From JBBSTY01 sp038235385 (GTDB taxonomy: Bacteria > Actinomycetota > Acidimicrobiia > Acidimicrobiales > Acidimicrobilacustridaceae): a stretch of 17,448 nucleotides of DNA. Below, piece by piece: positions 7,261 through 15,111 of the stretch. The translations under genes were made by a program, and so were the position numbers. The stretch's first letter is position 1. Every line of letters begins with the position of its first letter. Location of the stretch: the NCBI GenBank assembly GCA_038235385.1, contig JBBSTY010000091.1, forward strand, positions 1 to 17,448, given 5' to 3'. Below the pieces are notes generated by a model that saw only the letters and a list, made by a program, of their open reading frames with translations, was not told the DNA's origin and did not search any database.

Positions 7261-9044
7261 CGAGGCTCGTTCCTCGCCGCCGGTGTTGCTCCTCGAGTCG
7301 GTGGGTTGCCGAGCACGGCGCTGCACTCGAGCAGCAGCGCATGGACGAACGCCTGTGGCAGGTTCCCGCGGAGCTGGCGTTGGTTGATGTCGAACTCCTC
7401 GGTGAGCAGTCCTGGACTCCCGCTCCCGGCCCGGTTGCGTTCGAAGAGCGCACGCGCCCCGACCTCGTCGCCCTGTTGGTGCTTGGCGAGCGCCAGCAGG
7501 AAGCCGCACAAGAGGAACGCACCTTCGGCCTCGCCGAGCGGTCTGGCGTCGGGACGGTACCGGTACACGTACTCGTCGTCGGTGAGCTCGGCCATCACTG
7601 CCGCCACCGTGGCGACGCTGCGAGGGTCGTCGGAAGGGATGCCGCCTCGGATCGCGGGGAGCAGCAGGGCGGCATCGATGCGATCGTCGGTCGGGCTTCG
7701 CTGCCAACGTCCGCTCGGGTGAAGGCAATCCTTCGAGACGTCCGCCACGATGGCATCGGCCAGGGCGCTCATCGCGCCGGATTCGTTCATCGGCGCGTGA
7801 ACGGAGATGGCCCGCAACCCGGATGCGCAGCTCAGCCTCGAATGCGCCCAGTGCTGGTCATCGAGCTCCCAGATCCCGGCGTCGGGCTCGTGCCACCGTG
7901 CGGCGATCGCCCCGACCGCCGACTGCACCGCTCCCCACACCTCGCGGCTCAGACGATCGACGCGACCGGCCGCCGCGAACAGCTCGAGCGCTTCGCCGAA
8001 GACGTCGAGTTGGAACTGCCCCGTGACCCAGTTCCCGACCCGGTCCGGCGCACCCGGATATCCCGTCGGTCCCTCCAGCAGATGCTGACCGGGCACCGGG
8101 CCGCCGTCTGCTCGGTAGGCCGGTCGCAGATCCGGCCCATCACTCAGGATTCGCTCGCTCACGAATCGCACAGCGGCGTCGACGATGCCCATGTTGTCGT
8201 GTGCCGCGGCAGCGATCCCCGCGTAGGACTGGTCGCGGATCCATGCGTAGCGGTAGTCGTAGTTTCGCCCCGCCCCGGCACGCTCGGGAAGGCTGGTCGT
8301 CGCCGCTGCGACCATCCCGCCGGCGACGCTCGTGAGTCCCGACAGAACCGCGACCGCTTGCTCGGCATCGCGTCGGGCCAGCGAGTCGTCCGCGACCGCG
8401 GGCACGGCGTCGGCCCACGCCGCGTCGGTGCTTGCCCAGAGGCGATCCGCCGGGGCGAGCGGGTCGGTGATGGCGTGGTCGGACACCTCGAGCACCAGGT
8501 CGTGCTCGTCGCCTTCGCGCAGCACCAACTCGCAGACCAGCGGACCGGAGCCGGCCCGGTGCGCGTCGGCCCCGCCCGTCCACCGGAAGCACACCGAGCC
8601 CGAGTGTCCGGTCCACACGCCGTCGTGACACCGGGTGCGTTGCATCGTCTCGGTTCCGAATCCGGAGCGCACCTCGAGCACGACGCGCACCCTCGCGGTG
8701 CCCTTGATCGCCCGGATCCTCCGCAGGACGACGGCACTGGTCGGGTCGGCGGGGCGCGCGAGCGCCTCCCGGCACTCGATGACGGAACCACTTCCCACCC
8801 ATCGACTGTTCCAGATGAGGGACCGGCGGTCGTAGTAGCCCCCCCAGGTGTAGCGATCGAGCGGAGTCACGCCGTAGACGCCGGCCCCGCCGATCAACAG
8901 CGAGAACGCCGCATCCGAGCTCCACCGGGGCACACACATCCATGAGAGATCACCCCGTGGACCGATGAGACCCCCTCGCTCGCCATCCGCGATGAACGCG
9001 TACTCCCGCAGCACGTGGGGCGGGTAGTCGACCGCGAGGTCCAT
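7257..9044 (-). CDS. glycoside hydrolase family 15 protein (glucoamylase/trehalase type)
   Basis: The product is 595 residues, the usual size of bacterial GH15 enzymes: an N-terminal beta-sandwich domain (about 1-240) and a C-terminal (alpha/alpha)6 barrel (about 250-580). Landmarks are the opening GGLIGPRGDLSWMCVPRWSS (24-43), NYDYRYAWIRDQSY (261-274), DAGIWELDDQHWAHSRL (388-404) with the probable general acid E393, and GLLTEEFD (545-552) with the probable general base E549/E550. It releases glucose (or related sugar) from alpha-glucans or trehalose by inversion. No signal peptide is seen, so it probably acts in the cytoplasm on glycogen, maltodextrin or trehalose. ATG 9044 is chosen because GGGAGG lies just upstream; the open frame runs further upstream without family similarity. 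It is divergent from the thiamine-diphosphate enzyme operon. Confidence 0.95.
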   Translation of the reverse strand: MDLAVDYPPHVLREYAFIADGERGGLIGPRGDLSWMCVPRWSSDAAFSLLIGGAGVYGVTPLDRYTWGGYYDRRSLIWNSRWVGSGSVIECREALARPADPTSAVVLRRIRAIKGTARVRVVLEVRSGFGTETMQRTRCHDGVWTGHSGSVCFRWTGGADAHRAGSGPLVCELVLREGDEHDLVLEVSDHAITDPLAPADRLWASTDAAWADAVPAVADDSLARRDAEQAVAVLSGLTSVAGGMVAAATTSLPERAGAGRNYDYRYAWIRDQSYAGIAAAAHDNMGIVDAAVRFVSERILSDGPDLRPAYRADGGPVPGQHLLEGPTGYPGAPDRVGNWVTGQFQLDVFGEALELFAAAGRVDRLSREVWGAVQSAVGAIAARWHEPDAGIWELDDQHWAHSRLSCASGLRAISVHAPMNESGAMSALADAIVADVSKDCLHPSGRWQRSPTDDRIDAALLLPAIRGGIPSDDPRSVATVAAVMAELTDDEYVYRYRPDARPLGEAEGAFLLCGFLLALAKHQQGDEVGARALFERNRAGSGSPGLLTEEFDINQRQLRGNLPQAFVHALLLECSAVLGNPPTRGATPAARNEPR

Positions 9045-9198
9045 CGCTTCCTCCCTACCCCGGACGGACCGGACTCGATTCCTCCTTTCGTGGATTCCGC
9101 GTCTCCACCCTTTCATCGCGGGGTAGGGGTGCCGCCGGACGGGTCACGAGAGGACGACGGATCGAACAGACGAAGACTCGAAAGATCGGAGGGCGCCC
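9045..9198. promoter_or_regulatory. divergent promoter region between GH15 and the oxidase operon
   Basis: This 154-nt gap must carry promoters for both the GH15/membrane-protein pair (-) and the long + strand operon. Ribosome sites are clear at both ends: GGGAGG before 9044 on the minus strand and GGAGG (9188-9192) before ATG 9199. GGGGTA occurs on the + strand near 9119 and again on the minus strand beside the GH15 ribosome site. It resembles the -10 part of alternative-sigma promoters, but no matching GTTT -35 was found. The assignment rests on gene layout. Confidence 0.4.
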
Positions 9199-11007
9199 AT
9201 GAGCCAGCGCCATTCAGTGAGCAGCTACCTGTTGTCACGCCTGCAGGACTGGGATGTCGACAAGGTCTTCGCCTTCCCCGGCGACGGGATCAACGGGATA
9301 CTCGCCGCGTGGGAGCGTGCCGACTCCGCCCCCGCCTTCATCCAGGCTCGGCACGAGGAGATGGCCGCGTTCGAAGCGGTCGGGTACGCCAAGTTCAGCG
9401 GGAGGCTGGGCGTGTGCATGGCCACCTCCGGCCCCGGCGCGATACATCTGCTCAACGGCCTCTACGACGCCAAGCTCGATCACGTTCCCGCGCTGGCCAT
9501 CGTCGGCCAGACCGACCGGACCGCGATCGGCGGCTCGTACCAACAGGAAGTTGATCTGGCCAACCTGTTCAAGGACGTGTGCCACCAGTACGTGGAGACG
9601 CTGTCGGTGCCTGAACAGCTCCCGAACCTCATCGACCGGGCGATCCGAACCGCGTTCGCCACCCGCTCCCCCACCTGCATCATCGTCCCCTACGACGTCC
9701 AGGTGCTCGACTACGACCCTCCCGGCCACGCCTTCAAGATGGTGCCGTCGAGCCTCGGCATCTCCTGGCCCCGGATCTCCCCGGACGACGCCGCGATCAG
9801 GCAGGCGGCCGAGCTCCTCAACAGCGGATCCAAGGTCGCCATGCTGATCGGTCAGGGTGCCCGGGGCGCGCGTGCCGAGGTGACGGAGGTGGCCGATCGA
9901 CTGGGCGCCGGGGTGGCCAAGGCGCTGCTCGGCAAGGACGTCCTGGCCGATGATCTCCCCTGGGTGACCGGTGCGTTGGGGTTGCTGGGCACACGACCGA
10001 GCTACGAGCTGATGATGGACTGCGACACGTTGCTGACCGTCGGTTCCAACTTCCCGTACACGCAGTTCATGCCGCCGCTCGACCAGGCCCGCGCCGTCCA
10101 GATCGACATCGACGGCTCGTTCATCGGCATGCGCTACCCCTACGAGCTCAACATCGTCGCCGACGCGTCCACTGCCCTCCAGGCCCTCCTCCCGCTGCTC
10201 GACCGCAAGACCGATCGTCGCTGGCGCGACACCGTCGAATCGAACGTGGCGAGCTGGTGGAACACCGTGCAGCGCCAGGCGATGACCGACAGCAACCTCG
10301 ACGGTTACGTGAACCCGCAGCGCCTCGTCTGGGAGCTCTCGTCTCGTCTCCCCGACAACGCCATCGTCGCCTCGGATTCGGGGTCCTCGGCGAACTGGTA
10401 CGCCCGACACCTGCAGCTGCACGGCAACCAACGAGGATCGCTGTCCGGGACGCTGGCCACCATGGGTCCCGGCGTGCCCTACGTCATCGGCGCCAAGTTC
10501 GCCCATCCCGACCGGCCAGCGATCGCACTGGTCGGCGACGGCGCCATGCAGATGAACGGCATGGCCGAGCTGGTGACCGTGAAGCGCTATTGGCAGGAGT
10601 GGAGCGACCCCCGGCTCGTCGTGGCGGTGCTGCACAACAACGACCTCAACCAGGTGACCTGGGAGATGCGGGCCCAGAGCGGGGTGCCCAAGTTCCCCGA
10701 TTCCCAGGACCTTCCCGACGTCTCCTACGCCGGGTTCGCGGCCAGCCTCGGATTGCAGGCGATCGAGGTGCGAGAAGCCGACGAGATCGGCCCGGCATGG
10801 GATCGCGCCCTGGCTGCGGATCGTCCGACGGTGCTCGACGTCCGCACCGATCCGAACGTCCCGCCCATCCCCCCGCACGCCACCATCGAGCAGATGACCA
10901 ACGCCGGCAAGGCGCTGATCAGTGGTGACCCCGATGCGTGGGACGTGCTGAAGACCGGCATCCGCCAGAAGGCCCAGGAGTTCATCCCCGGCACCAAGGA
11001 CGCCTGA
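9199..11007 (+). CDS. thiamine-diphosphate-dependent enzyme, pyruvate oxidase/PoxB-like
   Basis: The product is 602 residues with the three-domain layout of the pyruvate oxidase/acetolactate synthase family. The PYR domain has FAFPGDGINGI (24-34) and the catalytic glutamate E53 in QARHEEMAAF. The central domain has SNFPYTQFMPP (283-293) and AVQIDIDGSFIG, closely like the GTDFPYRAFYP region of E. coli PoxB. The PP domain has the diphosphate motif VGDGAMQMNG (G446-D447-G448) and a late N-N (480-481) in LHNNDLNQVTWEMR. PoxB-type enzymes use FAD and thiamine diphosphate to oxidise pyruvate to acetate and CO2, passing electrons to quinone. Acetolactate synthase or a decarboxylase is less likely but possible. 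It is the first gene of the sugar operon, one nt before the membrane protein. GGAGG lies 6 nt upstream of ATG. Confidence 0.9.
   Translation: MSQRHSVSSYLLSRLQDWDVDKVFAFPGDGINGILAAWERADSAPAFIQARHEEMAAFEAVGYAKFSGRLGVCMATSGPGAIHLLNGLYDAKLDHVPALAIVGQTDRTAIGGSYQQEVDLANLFKDVCHQYVETLSVPEQLPNLIDRAIRTAFATRSPTCIIVPYDVQVLDYDPPGHAFKMVPSSLGISWPRISPDDAAIRQAAELLNSGSKVAMLIGQGARGARAEVTEVADRLGAGVAKALLGKDVLADDLPWVTGALGLLGTRPSYELMMDCDTLLTVGSNFPYTQFMPPLDQARAVQIDIDGSFIGMRYPYELNIVADASTALQALLPLLDRKTDRRWRDTVESNVASWWNTVQRQAMTDSNLDGYVNPQRLVWELSSRLPDNAIVASDSGSSANWYARHLQLHGNQRGSLSGTLATMGPGVPYVIGAKFAHPDRPAIALVGDGAMQMNGMAELVTVKRYWQEWSDPRLVVAVLHNNDLNQVTWEMRAQSGVPKFPDSQDLPDVSYAGFAASLGLQAIEVREADEIGPAWDRALAADRPTVLDVRTDPNVPPIPPHATIEQMTNAGKALISGDPDAWDVLKTGIRQKAQEFIPGTKDA
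10996..11000 (+). promoter_or_regulatory. ribosome binding site supporting a GTG start
   Basis: AAGGA lies inside the end of the oxidase gene, 8 nt before GTG 11009. It is the reason for choosing that GTG over the internal ATG at 11102, which would remove the whole cytoplasmic N-terminus. Confidence 0.5.
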
Positions 11008-11008
11008 G

Positions 11009-11479
11009 GTGGGCCGGCGAGCGAAGGACGGGTCGACCCCCGACGACTCCATCATCGATCGGGCCGTCACCGACATCCGGACAGGCAGGTTCGAGCGATC
11101 GATGGCCGGGCTGGCGGTGGCCGGCGCCGCGGTCACGACCGCAGAGATCTTCACCGAGCACGACAGCGCCAGCTTCGGCAACAAGATGATGTGGTGGCCG
11201 ATCGTGATCGTGCCCACGATCATCCCGACCGGCGTCGCCGCGATCATGAGCCCGAAGGCGGCACGCACCATCTTGCCCCTCGCCTCCTCGCTCGTCGTGG
11301 CGAACGGCCTGCAGGGCACCTACCTGCACGCGCGGGGGGTCCTGGCCAAGCCGGGGGGCTGGCGCAACCTCCGCTACAACCTCGAGATGGGACCGCCCCT
11401 GTTCGCGCCGATGCTCGCCGCGATGGTCGGCGGCATGGGGATCCTCGCTGCCTTGCTCCGCCGCGAGGGCGACCGATGA
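11009..11479 (+). CDS. four-helix membrane protein of the GMC dehydrogenase operon
   Basis: The product is 156 residues, starting at GTG one nt after the previous stop. A charged N-terminus (1-32) precedes four hydrophobic segments: about 32-49, 61-80 (MWWPIVIVPTIIPTGVAAIM), 86-106 and 129-149 (PPLFAPMLAAMVGGMGILAA). Between the last two lies NLRYNLEMGPP (120-130). H51 and H107 both fall at the same predicted membrane face, just after helices 1 and 3. No database family is recalled with confidence. Its stop overlaps the next start (ATGA), placing it in strict coupling with the gluconate dehydrogenase subunit 3 and GMC genes. A membrane anchor or quinone-side partner of that dehydrogenase is the natural guess, but unproven. 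Confidence 0.82.
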   Translation: MGRRAKDGSTPDDSIIDRAVTDIRTGRFERSMAGLAVAGAAVTTAEIFTEHDSASFGNKMMWWPIVIVPTIIPTGVAAIMSPKAARTILPLASSLVVANGLQGTYLHARGVLAKPGGWRNLRYNLEMGPPLFAPMLAAMVGGMGILAALLRREGDR

Positions 11480-12198
11480 CCGGGCCCGGTCGCGAGCGAC
11501 TCGCATCCGCTGCCGACGATGTGCCGCAGGGGGCGGTGACGCCGGGCCATCAGGGCCGGTTCGGCGACTTCGACGTCCTCGGCCAAGCCGACCGCTGGGA
11601 CGAACCGACGAGGACGGCGGTGCTGGGACGCCTCCACCAGCACGGATCCCTCAGGTTCTTCGGCGTCGACGAGGAGCCGACCGTTCGGGCGTTGGTCGAT
11701 CTGCTGCTCGCACAGCACGAGGAGCCACGGGTGCCGGTGGTCGAACTGATCGACGCCCGACTCGTCCTGGGCGAGACCGACGGGTGGCGCTACGAGGACA
11801 TGCCCTCCGATGGCGAAGCCTGGCGGCAAAGCCTGAGCGCCCTCGACCGGGCCGCCGATGCCGGATTCGGTCACCGCTTCCACGAGATCGACATCGGCGA
11901 CCAGGGCGAACTGGTGCAGCGCATCCAGAACGGCGACGTGTGGGAGGGGTTCGATGCGAACCACCTCTGGAGCCTCTGGACCCGCTACGCCTGCACGGCG
12001 TTCTACAGCCATCCGTGGGCGTGGAACGAGATCGGGTTCGGCGGGCCGGCGTATCCACGCGGCTACAAGAACATCGGACTCGACCGGCGCGAACCCTGGG
12101 AGCGCGCCGAGATCGATGCCCACGACCCCGTTCCATGGGCCGACCGGGCCGAGGCCGCACGACGGACTCACGCCCGCCGCACCGGAAGGCACGGGTAG
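11476..12198 (+). CDS. gluconate 2-dehydrogenase subunit 3 family protein (small subunit)
   Basis: The product is 240 residues. The C-terminal half carries the family signature: WEGFDANHLWSLWTRYACTA (split at 155-174), then FYSHPWAWNEIGFGGPAYPRG and YKNIGLDRREPWE. These small subunits help fold and export the GMC-type FAD subunit of periplasmic gluconate, glucose or fructose dehydrogenases, usually through a Tat signal. Here the N-terminus (MTGPGRERLASAADDVPQG) has no twin-arginine motif or hydrophobic segment, so a cytoplasmic complex is suggested. The extra N-terminal region (about 30-130) includes LHQHGSLRFFGVDEEPTVRA. The start ATG 11476 overlaps the previous stop as ATGA, and the GMC gene begins 3 nt after its stop. 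Together they should form a two-subunit dehydrogenase. Confidence 0.9.
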   Translation: MTGPGRERLASAADDVPQGAVTPGHQGRFGDFDVLGQADRWDEPTRTAVLGRLHQHGSLRFFGVDEEPTVRALVDLLLAQHEEPRVPVVELIDARLVLGETDGWRYEDMPSDGEAWRQSLSALDRAADAGFGHRFHEIDIGDQGELVQRIQNGDVWEGFDANHLWSLWTRYACTAFYSHPWAWNEIGFGGPAYPRGYKNIGLDRREPWERAEIDAHDPVPWADRAEAARRTHARRTGRHG

Positions 12199-12201
12199 GC
12201 C

Positions 12202-13869
12202 ATGGGCCGCTTCAGCGACACCGACGTGCGTTCACGGAACGCCTCGGCCTGGTTGCTCCCCACCGGCGACGAGCGCACCAACCACGGGCTCCGACGCGAC
12301 ATGCGTCGCTACGACCCCGACGACGAAGTGGACGTGGTCGTCGTCGGGTGCGGCGCCGGGGGCGCCACGTTGATCCAACGGCTGGCGCGCGCCGGTACGC
12401 AGGTCGTCGGTCTCGATGCCGGCCCGTTCTGGGATCCCGACCGCGACTGGGTGAGCGACGAGTACGGCTCGCACGGGCTCTACTGGACCGAGCCGAGGGT
12501 CATCGGAGGGACGGACCCGGTCCCGCTCGGGTCGAACAACTCCGGTCGGGGCGTCGGTGGATCCATGATCCACTACGCCGGGTACACACCACGGTTCCAC
12601 CCGTCGGACTTCCGAACCGACTCGGCTGACGGCGTGGGTGCCGATTGGCCGATCAGGTACGAGGATCTGCGGCCCTACTACGAAGCGATCGAGCAGGAGC
12701 TACCCGTGTCGGGCCAACCGTGGCCGTGGGGCGATCCACACCGCTACCCCTACGCTCCGCACCCGGTCGGCGGGAACGGCGAGATCCTGGTGCGAGGCGG
12801 CGATGCGCTCGGCATCCGGACACGGGTCGGTCCCGTCGCCATCACCAACGGACGGTTCGGCAACCGGCCTCACTGCATCTACCGGGGGTTCTGCCTCCAA
12901 GGCTGCAAGGTCAACGCCAAGGCGTCACCACTCATCACCCACGTGCCCGACGCACTCGCCCACGGCGCCGAGATCCGCCCGAACGCGATGGTCACTCGCG
13001 TCGTGCTCGACCACCAGGGACGGGCGGTCGGCGTCACCTACCTGACCGACGGGATCGAGCGGTTCCAGCGCTCCCGCGTGGTCGTCGTCGCGGGCTATTC
13101 GATCGAGACGCCTCGCCTGCTGCTCCTCTCGGCCTGCAAGGAGTTCCCCGACGGCATCGCCAACGACCACGGCCAGGTCGGGCGCTACGTGATGGTCCAG
13201 GGCGCCCCCCAGGTCGCCGGTCGCTTCGACGAGGAGGTTCGGATGTACAAGGCACCGCCTCCGGAGGTCAGCACCGAGGAGTTCTACGAAACCGACCCCT
13301 CCAAGCCCTACCGTCGCGGTTTCTCCGTACAGACCGTGTCGCCGCTGCCGATCACCTACGCCGAGCACGTCACCGCACAGGGGCACTGGGGCGACGTGCT
13401 GCGCGAGTACATGCGCGACTACACGCACTGGTCGTCGCTCGGGGCGCTGTGCGAGTTCCTGCCCCGATGGGAGAACGCAGTCACTCTGGCCGACGAGTGC
13501 GACCGCAACGGCTATCCGGTCGCGCACTTCTCCTACTCGCAGTGCGACAACGACCGCGCGCTGATGCAGGCGTCGCAACACGTGCAGGAGGATCTCCTCC
13601 GGGCGGCAGGTGCTACCGAGACCATCGCCATCTCCCGGTACGCCCACCTGGTGGGGGGTTGCCGGATGGCGAGTGACGCCGAGCACGGTGTCGTCGACTC
13701 GCAGCAGCGGACGTTCGCCGTGCCGAACCTCTACCTCTCCGATGGAAGCGTGCTCCCGACCCAGGGCGCCGCCAACCCCGCCCTCACCATCATGGCCCTC
13801 GCCGCCCGCTGCGCCGACGGTCTGATCGCCACCCGGCGCAATGGCAGCCTGCGGGGGTCGGCGTCATGA
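12202..13869 (+). CDS. GMC-family FAD-dependent sugar/alcohol dehydrogenase, large subunit
   Basis: The product is 555 residues. The FAD-binding Rossmann motif is VVVVGCGAGGATLIQRLARAG (split 45-65; G49, G51, G54). SGRGVGGSMIHYAGYTPRF follows at 114-132. The C-terminal GMC signature has catalytic H482 (YAHLVGGCRM), then VPNLYLSDGSVLPTQGAANP with N525. Three cysteines in CIYRGFCLQGC (C225, C231, C235) have the C-x5-C-x3-C spacing of the [3Fe-4S] ligands in Burkholderia FAD-glucose dehydrogenase. The enzyme should oxidise an aldose or alcohol and pass electrons through the cluster rather than to O2. No signal peptide is present. Its small subunit is immediately upstream and its stop overlaps the enolase-superfamily gene (ATGA). 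The exact sugar is unknown; gluconate, glucose or another aldose are all possible. Confidence 0.93.
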   Translation: MGRFSDTDVRSRNASAWLLPTGDERTNHGLRRDMRRYDPDDEVDVVVVGCGAGGATLIQRLARAGTQVVGLDAGPFWDPDRDWVSDEYGSHGLYWTEPRVIGGTDPVPLGSNNSGRGVGGSMIHYAGYTPRFHPSDFRTDSADGVGADWPIRYEDLRPYYEAIEQELPVSGQPWPWGDPHRYPYAPHPVGGNGEILVRGGDALGIRTRVGPVAITNGRFGNRPHCIYRGFCLQGCKVNAKASPLITHVPDALAHGAEIRPNAMVTRVVLDHQGRAVGVTYLTDGIERFQRSRVVVVAGYSIETPRLLLLSACKEFPDGIANDHGQVGRYVMVQGAPQVAGRFDEEVRMYKAPPPEVSTEEFYETDPSKPYRRGFSVQTVSPLPITYAEHVTAQGHWGDVLREYMRDYTHWSSLGALCEFLPRWENAVTLADECDRNGYPVAHFSYSQCDNDRALMQASQHVQEDLLRAAGATETIAISRYAHLVGGCRMASDAEHGVVDSQQRTFAVPNLYLSDGSVLPTQGAANPALTIMALAARCADGLIATRRNGSLRGSAS

Positions 13870-14975
13870 CTCGTCCGACGGCGACCGTCACCGACCTCGC
13901 AACCGCGGTGTACCGGGTTCCCACCGATGCACCCGAAGCCGACGGCACGATCGAGTGGAGCTCGACGACCATGGTGCTCGTTCGGGTCCGGTCCGGACGC
14001 CACGAGGGGTGCGGGTGGACCTATGCCGGGCCGGGCGCGCAGACCATCGTCGACGATGCGCTCTCGCCTGTGGTCACGGGCGGCGACGCCTTGGCCGTGC
14101 CCGGTCTCCACGAGCAGATGGTCCGCACCGTGCGGAACCTGGGACGACCGGGCGAGGCCGCCTGCGCGATCTCGGCCGTCGACATCGCCCTGTGGGATCT
14201 CAAGGCCCGTCTGCTCGACATGCCGCTGTGCGACCTGTGGGGACGGGCTCGGGACACCGCCCCGGTCTACGGCAGTGGCGGGTTCACGACCTATGACGAC
14301 GCCACCACGGTCGCCCAGTTGACGTCGTGGCTCGATGCCGGTATCCCCCGGGTCAAGATCAAGATCGGCGAGTCGTGGGGCCGGCGACCCGAACGCGACC
14401 TCCATCGGGTCGCCGTGGCCCGACGAGCGATCGGCGACGATGCCGACCTGTACGTCGACGCCAATGGGGGCTATCGGCGCAAGCAGGCGATACGCATCGG
14501 ACGACACCTCACCGAGGAGCACGGCGTCACGTGGTTCGAGGAACCGGTGTCATCGGACGATCATGAGGGGCTCCGCCACGTTCGCGCCGCCTGCGACGCC
14601 GACGTGACCGCAGGCGAGTACGGCTACTCCCCCGCCTACTTCCACCACCTGCTCGCGGCCGAAGCTGTCGACTGCGTGCAGGTCGACGTGACGCGATGCG
14701 GCGGATACACCGACTGGCTCGCCATCGCGCACCTCGTCGCCGCGGGGGGGCTCGAGGTGTCCGCCCACTGCGCACCGAACCTGCACGCGTCGGCTGGCGT
14801 GACCATCGCAAACTTGCGTCATCTCGAGTACTTCCACGACCACGTGCGAATCGAACGCATGCTCTTCGAGGGCGCCCTCGACCCCGAAGGCGGCGGGCTC
14901 GATCCGTCGCGGGACCGTCCCGGTCATGGCCTGACGCTCCGAGATCCCATCGCCGATCGGTACCGGATCGGATGA
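13866..14975 (+). CDS. enolase-superfamily enzyme, mandelate racemase group (probable sugar-acid dehydratase)
   Basis: The product is 369 residues with the capping domain (about 1-130) and TIM barrel expected. Barrel residues fit the mandelate racemase group: K164-I-K166 (KxK acid/base pair), metal ligands D198 (YVDANGGY), E225/E226 (WFEEPV) and E251 (AGEYGYS), and a D274/H301 dyad (QVDVTRCGG and SAHCAPNLH). Such enzymes abstract the proton alpha to a carboxylate; with KxK and His-Asp, sugar-acid dehydratases and racemases are the usual outcomes. Following a GMC dehydrogenase that would yield an aldonic acid, dehydration to a 2-keto-3-deoxy acid is the likely role. ATG 13866 overlaps the previous stop. 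Racemase or epimerase activity cannot be excluded. Confidence 0.92.
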   Translation: MTRPTATVTDLATAVYRVPTDAPEADGTIEWSSTTMVLVRVRSGRHEGCGWTYAGPGAQTIVDDALSPVVTGGDALAVPGLHEQMVRTVRNLGRPGEAACAISAVDIALWDLKARLLDMPLCDLWGRARDTAPVYGSGGFTTYDDATTVAQLTSWLDAGIPRVKIKIGESWGRRPERDLHRVAVARRAIGDDADLYVDANGGYRRKQAIRIGRHLTEEHGVTWFEEPVSSDDHEGLRHVRAACDADVTAGEYGYSPAYFHHLLAAEAVDCVQVDVTRCGGYTDWLAIAHLVAAGGLEVSAHCAPNLHASAGVTIANLRHLEYFHDHVRIERMLFEGALDPEGGGLDPSRDRPGHGLTLRDPIADRYRIG

Positions 14976-15111
14976 CGCTCGCTGCGGGACCGCACCACGC
15001 CACCGGGGAGAACGACGAGCGCGACCGGCACGCGGCGCGCCGCCGTCCTGGCGAGCCCGGCGCCCGACGTCGGCGAACAGATGCGAACACGAGATGAAAG
15101 AGGTCCAAGAC
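14976..15111. other. 136-nt gap within the operon
   Basis: This gap holds a perfect 12-bp palindrome, GCGGCGCGCCGC (15032-15043), and the ribosome site for the SDR. A separate promoter for the SDR is possible but none is evident. Confidence 0.35.
15097..15103 (+). promoter_or_regulatory. ribosome binding site deciding the SDR start
   Basis: AAAGAGG ends 8 nt before ATG 15112. The upstream in-frame ATG at 15094 has no purine-rich site at proper spacing, so 15112 (MTKEPKVAVVTGAS) is preferred. Confidence 0.5.

Noticed and set aside
9110..9130. SigB-like promoter suggested by GGGGTA
   Set aside because: No GTTT-type -35 element at the proper spacing was found on either strand.
9235..11319. 694-codon open frame on the minus strand
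   Set aside because: It is antisense to the PoxB-like gene, has no recognisable motif, and reflects GC-rich third-position bias.
12202..13869. GMC protein as a glucose or cholesterol oxidase
   Set aside because: The dedicated gluconate-dehydrogenase small subunit and the cysteine motif argue for a dehydrogenase, not an O2-using oxidase.
15032..15043. 12-bp perfect palindrome GCGGCGCGCCGC
   Set aside because: In such GC-rich DNA this is likely by chance; the position within an operon gap gives no support for an attachment or operator site.
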